DNA of 64,000 bases. Origin: Xestospongia muta (Eukaryota; Porifera; Demospongiae; Haplosclerida; Petrosiidae). Shown piece by piece: positions 10,906-23,363 of this stretch. Both the position numbers and the translations under genes were made by a program. The stretch spans positions 4,634,501-4,698,500 of the forward strand of contig OY848926.1 of NCBI GenBank assembly GCA_963693285.1, written 5' to 3'. The notes under the pieces were generated by a model. That model was not told where the DNA came from. It saw only the letters and a list, made by a program, of their open reading frames with translations, and did not search any database. Position 1 is the first letter of the stretch. Every line of letters starts with the position of its first letter.

Positions 10906-12347
10906 AATAGTCGACGCCCTAAACTGAACATCCTCTCATAATATTTCGATAATTTATCACTCACAAATTCCATTCTGAAATTACTTCCATTGATCTATAA
11001 TTGTGTTTGTAGTGCTCTAGTAATATAAGAGTTAGGACATTTGTACTAGAGTGCATGCACTTGTTATAAAAATATCGGTAGTATCATATATATTGTGTAC
11101 CTGAGTTTGAGGGTATTAATAAAGTGAAAAATACTTCAAGCAATGGTTTAATCATTAGAATGTCTATTATACTTAGTGCTTTCTTTTTTAAATTAGTATC
11201 CGAAAACTATATGTGCTGTTCATTGTTTTAACTGATATTCATGGTGACTTGGTTGGCTTGCATATCTTCAAGAAAAAAGTATTTTAAATATGACAACGTA
11301 TCCCTTTGATTACTTTTATTATAGAAAGTACACAAATGGATTACTTAAACAAATGACTTTTCAAAAAGGGCATGTATGTAATATGCAGGGATAGCCTATT
11401 ATAAATTCTATAGTGACAGCCCTTACATGAACAATGCATGCAAAATTAAAGCTACATGAAATTATTTTTTAAAACAATAAACAGAATTTTTATTGCTACA
11501 TAAACATCAATAAATTTTAGTAATGGTAATAGTATGATGATGAAGGATATAAGAGTTAGCCATGCAGTCAATTGTTTAACAAGTTAAAGCAACATGCACA
11601 GTAAAAATTAATATGTCATTTTAAGTTTTTAACAACTAATTTGTAGATTGTATAGATGGATTACTATAAAATATAGAGTTCTTGTGAATTACTCACTGTG
11701 TAATTTGTTGGTATGTTGAATGTTACATATCCACAAATTATACAATGAGTAATTCACATAAATTCTATATTCCATAGTAATCCACCCATGTAAATTACAA
11801 ATTAGTTGTTAAAATGACATATTAATTTTTACAGTGCATGGAATACTGAAGAGTAATAGGTTACAATAAACAAATAAAGGATTATTTAAGATTGAAAATA
11901 TGAAAATATGATTACAATGTATATATCATATATTATAGGATGCTATGAGCTTATGATGCTAACAAAGGTCTAAAATGCAATCATAAAACAATACACAAAG
12001 ACAGTGTAATTATAAGTGTCTATTATTATATTAAATATAATGTTTAGACAACAAAATGACATTAATGGTTATTGGAACAATTTATCTAATTTATGTCATT
12101 TATGTTGTAAATGTTCAAAAAAGACATATTGACATTCTCCAAGTTTTGTTAATTCTATTTTAATGAAAGATACACCACAAGAGCATTACTTTGTAATTAT
12201 TGAACCATCTTCAAAAATAGCAAACTATAATATTGTAATTATATATATAATTAAAATTATAAAAAAGTTTTAGTTCTAGATAGGCATGCATAGTTTTTAT
12301 ACTGAAAATTATCATATAACACTATCTACAAATCACAAGTTGCAAGT
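10906..12347. other. gene-free stretch with an inverted-duplicated tract
   Basis: No gene seen. It holds MITE family 2 at about 11592-11840. The segment from about 11840 to 12310 reappears in reverse orientation at about 32.9-33.3 kb (the GGATGCTATGAGC/GCATCATAGCATCC and TTAATGTCATTTTGTTGTC tracts match). Confidence 0.6.
11592..11840. repeat. MITE family 2, complete copy
   Basis: Terminal inverted repeats of over 90 bp (left CAGTAAAAATTAATATGTCA, right the reverse complement) surround a short centre with TGTAATTTGTTGGTATGTTG. A second copy lies at 33301-33520. No coding capacity. Confidence 0.8.
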
Positions 12348-12720
12348 CTATTTGTAGCAATAATTGGTATTGTAGGAGTAAGTGTAGTAATAACCAGTTT
12401 AATAGGAGCTGGTATAGTAATGATAATAGTAGTACCAATATAGGTAATATCTATTGCTTGATGTTGCAGTGGATACCAAGATAGTTATGACGATCCAATA
12501 ATGATGAACACAATGATATCCACCACACAATGGACACAATATTAAGTATCAACATTCTGCTAGTAGAGTAGGAATAACGATAAGTACCATAATAAGAACT
12601 GTAATAACCATAAGAATAGATATAGTAGGAGCTATAAGAGCTGTAATAGCTGTAATAGCTATTGCTTGCATTTACAGCTGATACCGAGATAGCTATAACA
12701 ATAATGATGAACACAATGAC
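12348..12720 (-). pseudogene. CD225 last-exon relic (two stacked copies)
   Basis: The minus strand shows two degenerate copies of the array's last exon in tandem. Each keeps LILNIVSIVWW-like and IIIVIAISVSAVNAS-like pieces and Tyr/Ser-rich tails, but they are out of frame with one another and lack the ARDAEARGDLEGA start and any exons 1-5. It is best read as debris of an earlier gene copy between B and C. Confidence 0.7.
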
Positions 12721-12857
12721 TTTTTAATTTATTTAAAGTTAGCAATTTTAGTTTTTATGTAATAAAGAATTATCATCAAAAAGTAGTAGGTATATAGTTT
12801 TTACACTAAATAGTCTTTGGTGTACTTCACACTGGCAGCAAAAAATAAGTTGCCAGT

Positions 12858-14346
12858 CTAGCAATAACTGCCATAAGAGTAGGTATAACGATAACTTGAG
12901 TAAGAATAACTGTAATAACGGTAAGTATAGGAATAGTAGTAGCAATTGCTTGAACTTGCAGCTGATACCGAGATGGCTATGACAAGAATGACGAATGCAA
13001 TGACCCACCACACAATGGACACAATATTGAGGATCAAAGCAATACGAGCTTTGGATTGAGCTCCTTCCAAATCACCTCGTGCCTCAGCATCACGAGCCTA
13101 CATATATAGAAATTACATCATTTTATAAGCTATATAGTCTTTGAAATCATACTTACACTTATAGCAAAGATAATAGCTGGAATGGTACAGAACAGTGAGT
13201 ACCAAGTCCCACAGAAAAAGCAAAGGAATGTCAATACAATGGACAATGTCAAGTAGTGGTCGCCAGTAGGACGAATAACAGTGTGTGACACTACTGGAGT
13301 TGGTTGTGATGATACAACAACTACATTAGTGGACTGGATAACAAGTGAGTTCTCTTTTATTTCTAAAAAAGAAAACTTACGGATTGTTGTTGAGCAGTTG
13401 GAGCAACTGGGGCAGCTTGAGGATAAGCTTGTTGTTGGGGAGGTGGATAATAAGGAGGAGGAACATCTATTGAAAAAGTATAAATTACTCAAACAATACA
13501 ATAGTTAAATTTTTCTACCTTTATATCCTTCCTGGGGAGGGTATCCTTGCTGGGGTGGATAGCCTGGCTGGGGTGGATAGCCTGGCTGGGGTGGATAACC
13601 TTGTTGTGGGGGATAGCCTGGTTGCTATATGATTTTATATTCACAGTTATAAATTATTTTGTTTAGTTAATTTCCAAAAAAATGATGCTAACTGTTACGC
13701 TATGAAACTATACTGAATGTCAAATGGTCTAATTGTATATAAATATTCACATATAAAGTTGTGTACAACAATACACTTGTCATGAATATTATTGAATATC
13801 ATGAATGTAATAGTACCTGTTGAGGTGGATAACCACTGTAACCTAAATAAAGAGAATAACTCGATAAATAAAATGCTTTATCAAAAGGATTCTGGCCTAA
13901 GTTTTTGAAAGTATAGCAACATTTTAATGTATAATAAGATTGCCTAGAAAGTATAGTGTTCACACATCCTATAATATGATTCTAACACAGTGGTGTCTGT
14001 ATATATTTGCTTGTACAAGTAACAGATAGTTCAATTTATTAATGGCACCCAAACTAATCTGGGGGGCTGGCAATCTATAACTAGCTTCTACTTTTGACAA
14101 GCAAGTGGACCATCAAGTGGAAGGAGAAGGTCTAGAAGTGAGTAAGCCAGCTGCTGATTTGGAGTTTAGCAGTGTGAAATATTAGTAAAAGACTTGTACA
14201 TAGTCTGTCTTGCAAAGGGAATCCACACTATTATATATACCATCATTATAAGCAGTACCATGCTTAATGCTACAGCACTCCCACACATTTCAAGCGTGGG
14301 CAGCAATATCAACAAAATAAATATTGAGTAAGAATTTACCTTCCAT
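12858..14346 (-). CDS. Gene C: CD225/dispanin two-pass protein
   Basis: Six exons: 14340-14346, 13817-13842, 13519-13624, 13381-13466, 13157-13333 and 12858-13097; 213 residues. The GYPPQ exon has PGYPPQPGYPP spacing typical of C, D and H. Exon 4 gives DVPPPYYPPPQQQAYPQ and the CD225 exon reads VIRPTGDHYLTLSIV. The last exon ends with a Tyr/Ser-rich tail (YYYSYTYRYYSYSYSSY) that finishes in GSYC, shorter than in the sister copy D by five residues. It belongs to tandem unit 1. Intron 1 is about 500 bp. Confidence 0.9.
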
Positions 14347-14409
14347 TCCGAGACAATTAAACTTGTACTCTTGTAGAGATAAACTCAACGATAAGCGAAT
14401 TATGGTAAT

Positions 14410-14419
14410 GCGCATGCGC
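14410..14419. promoter_or_regulatory. NRF1-like palindrome, gene C
   Basis: GCGCATGCGC, 64 bp upstream of the ATG, followed by CACCCGTCAACGCCC, a GC-rich flank shared with gene D and, in reverse, gene H. Confidence 0.8.
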
Positions 14420-15679
14420 ACCCGTCAACGCCCATAAATGAAAGAAGCATGAGAAAGTGACTTGTGGACAGCAACAAATGACACGTAATGTTGTGCAATG
14501 TAATAATTTCTCTGTCTATTCTATTTAGCCTGGTAATAATCATGTGCTTCCTGTTGCAGCTGATACTCAGAGAACTGAACTATAACTATAATAACCATAA
14601 CGTCAACGATTATCATGTGATTAACACACAAAAAACATCATCGAGGGTCAAAGATTTGGGTAGCTTGGTCTTGTGTAGCCTGGGTACGAGGCTAGGTCTT
14701 GTGGTGTCAAGATAATAAATACTTTGGCTTGTTGTATGATCATGCACTCAGGATAGTTATACAATCATTTCGTGCCTGTTGAAAGCATGGAATACAGGAG
14801 CCATCATTTTATATCAATGTACTGTATACTGATATATTGATAGAACTTTAATAAGATAATATAGAGATTAAAAAACTTTAAATGTATAGTAATATAGTGT
14901 GTTATTTGGACTCGATACCCTTGTCATATTATTACTAGTATTATATTAGTACCTGTTGGGGTGGTTACCCACTGTAGCCTAAATAAAGAGAATATTTTGA
15001 CAATTAGAATGCTTTGTTAAAATGAATTGTGGCCCTCATTTTTAAAAGTAACAACAAATGGCAATGACCAGGGAGCAGTGTTGTTCACACATCTTGTAAT
15101 AAAAATGATATGCATGTGCAACTAAAATATAACGGTGTCCAAAACTTATTATCTGGGACTTGTTGTAGACCCTTCTACTGTTTTGACAAACTGACCATCA
15201 GGAAATATGAGGTCTAGGAGCAATAAGTCACATTTACATTGGAGTTTAGTAATCATTCTTCCAAAAATCATTGAATTATTATTATTATTATTATTATTCA
15301 TTCTTTTATTACACTATAACAATTTAATCCAATAATCTAATTGTGTTTGTAGTAACAGAACTCTAGTAGCTATAGTGTATGAGCACATTTATATATACAC
15401 ATTATTACTAATGAAGATCTGAGGTTGACAACATATAATAAAGTGAATTTTAAATAGGAAACATTGATTTAAAAAAATTAATTTTCTTTTAATTTCACCC
15501 ATTATTAGTATGAGATACAAGCACCTATATAGAGAGCTTAACTTTTTAATTTATTTTAAAGTTAGTAATTTTAGTTTTTATGTAATAAAAAATTATCATC
15601 AAAAAGTAGTAGGTATATAGTTTTTACACTAAATAGTCTTTGGTGTACTTCACACTGGCAGCAAAAATAAGTTGCTAGT
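14420..15679. other. intergenic part of tandem unit 1
   Basis: Nearly the same as 17262-18542. It contains an (ATT)n tract at about 15275-15298 and a decayed exon-2-like piece near 14951-14980 (ACCTGTTGGGGTGGTTACCC). A 75-codon plus-strand ORF at 14488 is repeated with the unit but shows no family features. Confidence 0.6.
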
Positions 15680-17188
15680 CTAGCAATAACTGCTATAACG
15701 GTAGCTATAACGATAACTTGAGTAAGAATAACTGTAATAACGGTAAGTATAGGAATAGTAGTAGCAATAACTGTAATAGCTATTGCTTGTATTTGCAGCT
15801 GATACCGAGATGGCTATGACAATAATGATAAATGCAATGACCCACCACACAATGGACACAATATTGAGGATCAATGCAACACGAGCTTTGGATTGAGCTC
15901 CTTCCAAATCACCTCGTGCCTCAGCATCACGAGCCTACATATATAGACATTACATCATTCTATAAGCTATATAGTCTTTGAAAATCATACTTACACTTAT
16001 AGCAAAGATAATAGCTGGAATGGTACAGAACAGTGAGTACCAAGTCCCACAGAAAAAGCAAAGGAATGTCAATACAATGGACAATGTCAAGTAGTGGTCC
16101 CCAGTAGGACGAATAACAGTCTGTGACACCACTGGAGTTGGTTGTGATGATACAACAACTACATTAGTGGACTGGATAACAAGTGAGTTTTCTTTTATTT
16201 CTAAAAAAGAAAACTTACGGATTGTTGTTGAGCAGTTGGAGCAACTGGGGCAGCTTGAGGATAAGCTTGTTGTTGGGGAGGTGGATAATAAGGAGGAGGA
16301 ACATCTATTGAAAAAGTATAAATTACTCAAACAATACAATAGTTAAATTTTTCTACCTTTATATCCTTCCTGGGGAGGGTATCCTTGCTGGGGTGGATAG
16401 CCTGGCTGGGGTGGATAGCCTGGCTGTGGTGGATAACCTTGTTGTGGGGGATAGCCTGGTTGCTATATGATTTTATATTCACATTTATAAATAATTCTGT
16501 TTAGGTAATTTCCAAAAAAATGATGCTAACTGTTACGCTATGAAACTATACTGAATGTCAAATGGTCTAATTGTATATAAATATTCACATATAAAGTTGT
16601 GTACAACAATACACTTGTCATGAATATTATTGAATATCATGAATGTAATAGCTAGTACCTGTTGAGGTGGATAACCACTGTAACCTAAATAAAGAGAATA
16701 ACTCGATAAATAAAATGCTTTATCAAAAGGATTCTGGCCTAAGTTTTTGAAAGTATAGCAACATTTTAATGTATAATAAGATTGCCTAGAAAGTATAGTG
16801 TTCACACATCCTATAATATGATTCTAACACAGTGGTGTCTGTATATATTTGCTTGTACAAGTAACAGATAGTTCAATTTATTAATGGCACCCAAACTAAT
16901 CTGGGGGGCTGGCAATCTATAACTAGCTTCTACTTTTGACAAGCAAGTGGACCATCAAGTGGAAGGAGAAGGTCTAGAAGTGAGTAAGCCAGCTGCTGAT
17001 TTGGAGTTTAGCAGTGTGAAATATTAGTAAAAGACTTGTACATAGTCTGTCTTGCAAAGGGAATCCACACTATTATATATACCATCATTATAAGCAGTAC
17101 CATGCTTAATGCTACAGCACTCCCACACATTTCAAGCGTGGGCAGCAATATCAACAAAATAAATATTGAGTAAGAATTTACCTTCCAT
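15680..17188 (-). CDS. Gene D: CD225/dispanin two-pass protein
   Basis: Six exons: 17182-17188, 16659-16684, 16357-16462, 16219-16304, 15995-16171 and 15680-15934; 218 residues, all in frame. It lies in tandem unit 2 and is almost the same as gene C through exons 1-5. The last exon is longer: after IIIVIAISVSAANTSNSYY the tail runs YCYYYSYTYRYYSYSYSSY and ends RYSSYC. Its last exon and 3' flank are copied again as those of gene E, but E carries a stop codon that D does not. Regulation is likely shared with C, because the promoter blocks match base for base near the NRF1 site. Confidence 0.9.
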
Positions 17189-17251
17189 TCCGAGACAATT
17201 AAACTTGTACTCTTGTAGAGATAAACTCAACGATAAGCGAATTATGGTAAT

Positions 17252-17261
17252 GCGCATGCGC
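17252..17261. promoter_or_regulatory. NRF1-like palindrome, gene D
   Basis: GCGCATGCGC, 64 bp upstream of the ATG, in the same context as at 14410-14419. Confidence 0.8.
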
Positions 17262-18542
17262 ACCCGTCAACGCCCATAAATGAAAGAAGCATGAGAAAGT
17301 GACTTGTGGACAGCAACAAATGACAAGTAACGTTGTGCAATGTAATAATTTCTCTGTCTATTCTATTTAGCCTGGTAATAATCATGTGCTTCCTGTTGCA
17401 GCTGATACTCAGAGAACTGAACTATAACTATAATAACCATAACGTCAACGATTATCATGTGATTAACACACAAAAAACATCATCAAGGGTCAAAGATTTG
17501 GGTAGCTTGGTCTTGTGTAGCCTGGGTACGAGGCTAGGTCTTGTGGTGTCAAGATAATAAATACTTTGGCTTGTTGTATGATCATGCACTCAGGATAGTT
17601 ATACAATCATTTCGTGCCTGTTGAAAGCATGGAATACAGGAGCCATCATTTTATATCAATGTACTGTATACTGATATATTGATAGAACTTTAATAAGATA
17701 ATATAGAGATTAAAAAACTTTAAATGTATAGTAATATTGTGTGTTATTTGGACTCGATAATACCCTTGTCATGAATATTATTGACATAATATTATTACTA
17801 GTATTATATTAGTACCTGTTGGGGTGGTTACCCACTGTAGCCTAAATAAAGAGAATATTTTGACAATTAGAATGCTTTGTTAAAATGAATTGTGGTCCTC
17901 ATTTTTAAAAGTAACAACAAATGGCAATGACCAGGGAGCAGTGTTGTTCACACATCTTGTAATAAAAATGATATGCATGTGCAACTAAAATATAACGGTG
18001 TCCAAAACTTATTATCTGGGACTTGTTGTAGACCCTTCTACTGTTTTGACAAACTGACCATCAGGAAATATGAGGTCTAGGAGCAATAAGTCACATTTAC
18101 ATTGGAGTTTAGTAATCATTCTTCCAAAAATCATTGAATTATTATTATTATTATTATTATTCATTCTTTTATTACACTATAACAATTTAATCCAATAATC
18201 TAATTGTGTTTGTAGTAACAGAACTCTAGTAGCTATAGTGTATGAGCACATTTATATATACACATTATTACTAATGAAGATCTGAGGTTGACAACATATA
18301 ATAAAGTGAATTTTAAATAGGAAACATTGATTTAAAAAAATTAATTTTCTTTTAATTTCACCCATTATTAGTATGAGATACAAGCACCTATATAGAGAGC
18401 TTAACTTTTTAATTTATTTTAAAGTTAGTAATTTTAGTTTTTATGTAATAAAAAATTATCATCAAAAAGTAGTAGGTATATAGTTTTTACACTAAATAGT
18501 CTTTGGTGTACTTCACACTGGCAGCAAAAATAAGTTGCTAGT
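17262..18542. other. intergenic part of tandem unit 2
   Basis: Copy of 14420-15679 with few differences (a small insertion near 17757-17790 restores AATATTATTGACATAATATT). Nothing codes for a recognisable product. Confidence 0.6.
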
Positions 18543-20867
18543 CTAGCAATAACTGCTATAACGGTAGCTATAACGATAACTTGAGTAAGAATAACTGTAA
18601 TAACGGTAAGTATAGGAATAGTAGTAGCAATAACTGTAATAGCTATTGCTTGTATTTGCAGCTGATACCGAGATGGCTATGACAATAATGATAAATGCAA
18701 TGACCCACCACACAATGGACACAATATTGAGGATCAATGCAACACGAGCTTTGGATTGAGCTCCTTCCAAATCACCTCGTGCCTCAGCATCACGAGCCTA
18801 CATATATAGAAATTACATCATTCTATAAGCTATATAGTCTTTGAAAATCATACTTACACTTATAGCAAAGATAATAGCTGGAATGGTACAGAACAGTGAG
18901 TACCAAGTCCCACAGAAAAAGCAAAGGAATGTCAATACAATGGACAATGTCAAGTAGTGGTCCCCAGTAGCACGAATAACAGTCTGTGACACTACTGGAG
19001 TTGGTTGTGATTATACAACAACTACATTAGTGGACTAAAAAACAAGTGAGTTCTTTCATTTATAATAAAGACAACTTACAGACTGTTGCTGAGCAGTTGG
19101 AGCAACCTGAGCACCTGGAGAATAGGCCTGTTGTTGAGAAGGCTGATAATAAGGAGGAGGAACATCTATTTGAAAAATGAAGAGGATGTTAACTTAATAG
19201 TTACTATATACCTTTGTATCCTTCCTGAGGAGGGTATCCTTGCTGGGGTGGATATGCTTGCTGGGGTGGATAATAACCTTGCTGTGGAGGATATCCTTGT
19301 TGTGGTGGGTAATACCCTTGCTATATGGATTTTCATATACTTAGCATCATAACTATTACAAATAACAATCTAATCGTGCATTATTAGCAGAGTAAATTAG
19401 TAGAAGTACTGTCAGTGAATAGTGTGTTTGTTATGAAAACTAGCTGTACCTGAGGTGGATAACCGGTACCTATAAGGAAAAGAATGTATTCATTTGTAGT
19501 CTCTACATTGTGAGTAAGTTTTTAAAACTTAAAATAACAAAGACAGGTGTCCATGTTATCAGTTACAAGCGATGCAATGTAATAGTACTCCACAGCTCTA
19601 AGTTACTGATGTTATATGACTAAAGGCACAAAGTCTGTAATAAAAAATTAGAAGTCCTGAGGTAAAATTATATGGACATTTCCCCAAAATTTAAAACACA
19701 AATGCATGGACATCACTAGTGAGTAATAAAAAGACATACTGCATGGATTCTCTAATCAGAGCTATTTTGTACTAACAAGACACCCAATCAAAGCTTAGTA
19801 TTTTAAGCTTTGATATTTTTGACTATTTGAGTTTATATAAATTCAAAGGGTCAAAAATATTGTGGTTTAAAACCACTCCCTCCAGTTACAGCATCCTTTC
19901 CATGAAAATGAATGTTGCTTAAGGTTGATGATTGCTAACAGAAAACCTCAATGTGAATGTTCTGCACACATTATAGCCCCTAGATAGCTTAACACTGCAT
20001 TTAGTAAGTATATAAGAGCTTCAGATTTGACAGGAGTTCTAAACTGAAAAACTCAACTGGTCTGTCCCTACAAAAAGTATTGCTGTGAGATGATATGTTG
20101 CATGTGTTTAAAAGAATAGCTTGATAATGACTGTGGCTTGTTTGTGACCAAGTTATTCTTCCAGCAGCATTACTTTGAAAGTATATAATTAATTTTTAAC
20201 AGAGTGAATAAACAGTGTAATAAATATAAAAAACAATGTGATAAATATACATTCTTATGTTCAATGGCTGTATAGAAGGTATAAACAAGATCCTTGCAAA
20301 AGAGGAAAAAGAACCCCTACTTAAAAGTTGGAAGAACACTGTAGATCAGATTATTATAAATTATGTCATGCATTGTAATTTTCGCAGAGCTTGCTATTAA
20401 ATTGAATACAGGCACATATATTGGGTTCACTGGTCCACTATATAGTAAAGCACATGAATTTTTGTTAATTTTAGAATGTGATTGCTTTTTGCATGCAAAC
20501 TATATAAACCCAATCTAAAAAACAGATAAACTACAGTAGCAAATTCATGATCATATTTGGAATTCCAAGAGTAAATATTTTTCTCAAGTTAGAATCAAGC
20601 ATTTTCGTTCACACCTTCACATCCAATCGATATGCCTCTGGCCTGGTATGGCACAGCACAACATCCAAGCAATACAGTAGTACAGTGTCTTTATCTAAAA
20701 TTGATTACAAACTCGTTACTACGTGTGATTCCATCGACTTTAATAGCTATGGTGCTTCTGAAGAGGGTGGTCGTGTGCGCTAGTGCAACCTCGTTTTCAG
20801 TTACAATAATTATATATAAATAAGTCAGCCATAAATCATATCAGTAAGTTAACAATTTACCTTCCAT
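18543..20867 (-). pseudogene. Gene E: CD225 gene with a nonsense codon in exon 5
   Basis: Six exons are preserved with good splice sites: 20861-20867, 19450-19469, 19212-19320, 19080-19165, 18858-19034 and 18543-18797. However, base 19012 is T where relatives have G. On the coding strand, TCA becomes TAA right after STNVVVV, at codon 82 of a 217-residue frame. This is upstream of both CD225 membrane segments. The truncated product would be only the GYPPQ/PPPY region. The gene is chimeric: its last two exons and 3' flank match gene D (unit 3 of the tandem repeat), while exons 1-3 and the promoter match gene J at 37.3-39.2 kb. A sequencing error or a segregating null allele cannot be excluded. 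Confidence 0.8.
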
Positions 20868-20944
20868 AGCAGTAAATCAATTGACTGATTACAGAGGCGA
20901 TTGATTACAGCAAATACCAGCTACTGTGATAAAGCACACAAATT

Positions 20945-20954
20945 GCGCATGCGC
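20945..20954. promoter_or_regulatory. NRF1-like palindrome, gene E
   Basis: GCGCATGCGC, 78 bp upstream of the ATG, preceded by AAATT as in gene J. Confidence 0.75.
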
Positions 20955-22190
20955 CTTATCAGAAAACTCACAGGTGAAGCTGTAATAGTGCTATCACGTG
21001 AACACAGTTGTGTCAGCATATGGACACAGGTGATGTCATCAAAAAACATGCTGTTACATCATCAGTCAAATTACACCAAGAAGCACCCCATATATGAAGC
21101 ATGTTTTAGACTGACAATTAAAAAGAAATAACTTACCTGTTTACTATTGAGTTTATTAACTAGCAGCAAATCCAAAAACAGGTAGAGTGTTCAACATTGA
21201 TCAGTCTATTTATGGAAATCATGCAATGTAGACCTAATTAGCTACCAAATAAAGTAAAAGTAATTGTACTATTGACTAAAGTCCTGAGGAGGCAGATAAT
21301 ATACTAGCATTTGAGTTTAGTGTTTCGTTCAGTAACACTGTAGATCAAGGGTACTTGGTAATAAACTTTGTAATTTTCAGTTTAGACCTTGTTTTTATTT
21401 ATGGGGTAATAAATATGTACAATCACAATGATTAACCACAGTTATTTTCATATTCAGTACATAGCTTCAACCTATGTCTATAAAGAAATATGTATTTCAT
21501 TTAGTCATCATCTAATTATGAGGAGCTAGATCGAATTAGTTTATTTTCAAATTCTAGAAATTCAGATGGTAAGTAATAATTTATGTGTACTCCACAGTAG
21601 GTGTCTCAGTATCATGATATAGCACTGAGCTGCAACTGGAAGTGACTGCACAATTTTTACTCAGCAATGGCTTGTTACTCTAGCTACAGTTCTTATTTAC
21701 TCCTATTTATTATACTAACAGGTATATGACTGTATAAATGGATTGTACGTTGATTAAACAATCTATGGTCATTTTCATTGTATAATTATATTATATGAGC
21801 AGATACAGAAAAGTTTAATAAACACCACTCTATTACATAACTAATATATTAATGAAAAGTTATCAGAGTACTGAAATTCTGTATAACATCTCATTAATAT
21901 TAGACAATATCTACCTTAATCTTTATGCACAATGTAGTCTATTTTCTTTGCTTATATTTCTACTGTAATAGAAACATGGGTAGTGCACACATTGCTTTCT
22001 TTTAATAGTGAAATCTGTTGCCTAATTCCATTACTATCACTAATGTTTGGGCAATATATATTAGTAATTAAATCAGAGTTGTGGTTACCACATATATACT
22101 TCTCAGAATCTCATTTTGTACTATTGACAACCAAAATGGCAATAGATTGGTTATATCTACCATTCAATTTTTACACTGATAATATACATA

Positions 22191-22417
22191 CACTGTAAAA
22201 ATTGATTTGTTGACTTAACTAATATATTGTTATACAGGTTGCATGTAGAAAAATTAGTGTAATGTAAAAGTAAACGTAACACTGTTTTTACTACTAATGC
22301 ACTACAGCTGCACAAACAATAAACAGTGTTATATTTACTTTCACATCATATTAAGTTTATTACATGCAACCTGTATAACAATATATTAGTTAAATCAACA
22401 AATCAATTTTTACAGTG
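22191..22417. repeat. MITE family 1, complete copy
   Basis: Terminal inverted repeats: left CACTGTAAAAATTGATTTGT, right the reverse complement ending TTTTTACAGTG. Subterminal TTGTTATACAGGTTGCATGT is mirrored by ACATGCAACCTGTATAACAA. Confidence 0.8.
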
Positions 22418-22660
22418 TAAATTGATTGGTTGATTTAACCATTATTTGGTTATACAGGTTGTAAACTCTTTTTTGTTGAAAAGTAATTCAGAGGACTGTT
22501 TTCATTACTATAATGTACTACTTTCATGTACTACTGTCTATGTAGCTACATAACCATCAATTTCAGAGTATATTAATAATCAAAATAGTGTTATGTTTAC
22601 ATTTTGCACATAACCTGTAAAACATATATTAATTAAATCAACTGTTCAATTTTTACAGCG
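22413..22660. repeat. MITE family 1, second copy abutting the first
   Basis: Begins at the shared CAGTG end of the previous copy and ends TTTTTACAGCG. The arms are more diverged. A 3'-truncated version occupies about 40478-40678. Confidence 0.75.
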
Positions 22661-23363
22661 AACATTACCTCATTTCATTTCAATTATACAATTTCTACAT
22701 GTGCATCACATATCTAAAGTCACTTCTTCTGATATTTACAAACAATATATGAAAGGACGTCATCATATGTGATACTCTTATATCCATACTCCATAGTTTT
22801 TATAGTTAGAAATTGTCATCAGGTTACTATAGGTCCATTGCCATCACAGTGTAACATAAACTGTACTATTTCTTATTTATTGATAGTTTCTGTAGCATAT
22901 AATTATAATTATAATTCTTACACACTACATATATATACGAAAAGTCTACAAGAGATTTAGATTAAACTGCATGAGTGATATGTACAGCAGTAATCACTGA
23001 TGATATGTAAATATAATTATAATAATTACTTAAAACATTTTTATTGTATATGAATTAAAAGATCAAGAGAATAATCTCGTGAACATTACAGTGGGAATAG
23101 CATGAGCAGATATACAGGAAAATGAATCGGTACTTGCACAAGATGAATAATCCCTTTGATAGTCTAAGCTGAGTTGTATACAGTGATGTTTATTAATGGT
23201 CTATAACTTAACAACAATAAGACACATTATCAATAATTATTATATATCCAAAAATCACTTGTTTCCGACAATTAATTAAAATTATACTTTGAATGTATAC
23301 AGAGAAACTACTGACTGAAAGAACTTGAATTGCAGCTTTAATTATGATCAATAAGTTCACATA

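Larger units (their letters stand above)
12719..19035. repeat. 2.85-kb direct tandem repeat, two and a part units
   Basis: Unit 1 spans about 12719-15538, unit 2 about 15539-18400 and a third partial unit about 18401-19035. Units 1 and 2 match over whole genes and intergenic DNA (for example the same promoter, the same (ATT)n tract at 15275 and 18133, and the same GGGTCAAAGATTTGGG). Each complete unit contains one CD225 gene. The third unit stops within exon 5 of gene E. Confidence 0.85.
20955..23363. other. gene-free stretch with MITE copies
   Basis: Left copy of the region 39257-40965. It contains MITE family 1 copies (22191-22417 and 22413-22660, plus a right-end fragment at about 22124-22176). 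No exon recognised; small ORFs here are not conserved in the paralogous block. Confidence 0.6.

Noticed and set aside
14488..14715. Hydrophobic 75-codon plus ORF, repeated at 17333-17557
   Set aside because: It is repeated only because the 2.85-kb unit is duplicated; the diverged third occurrence near 35.2 kb does not keep the frame.
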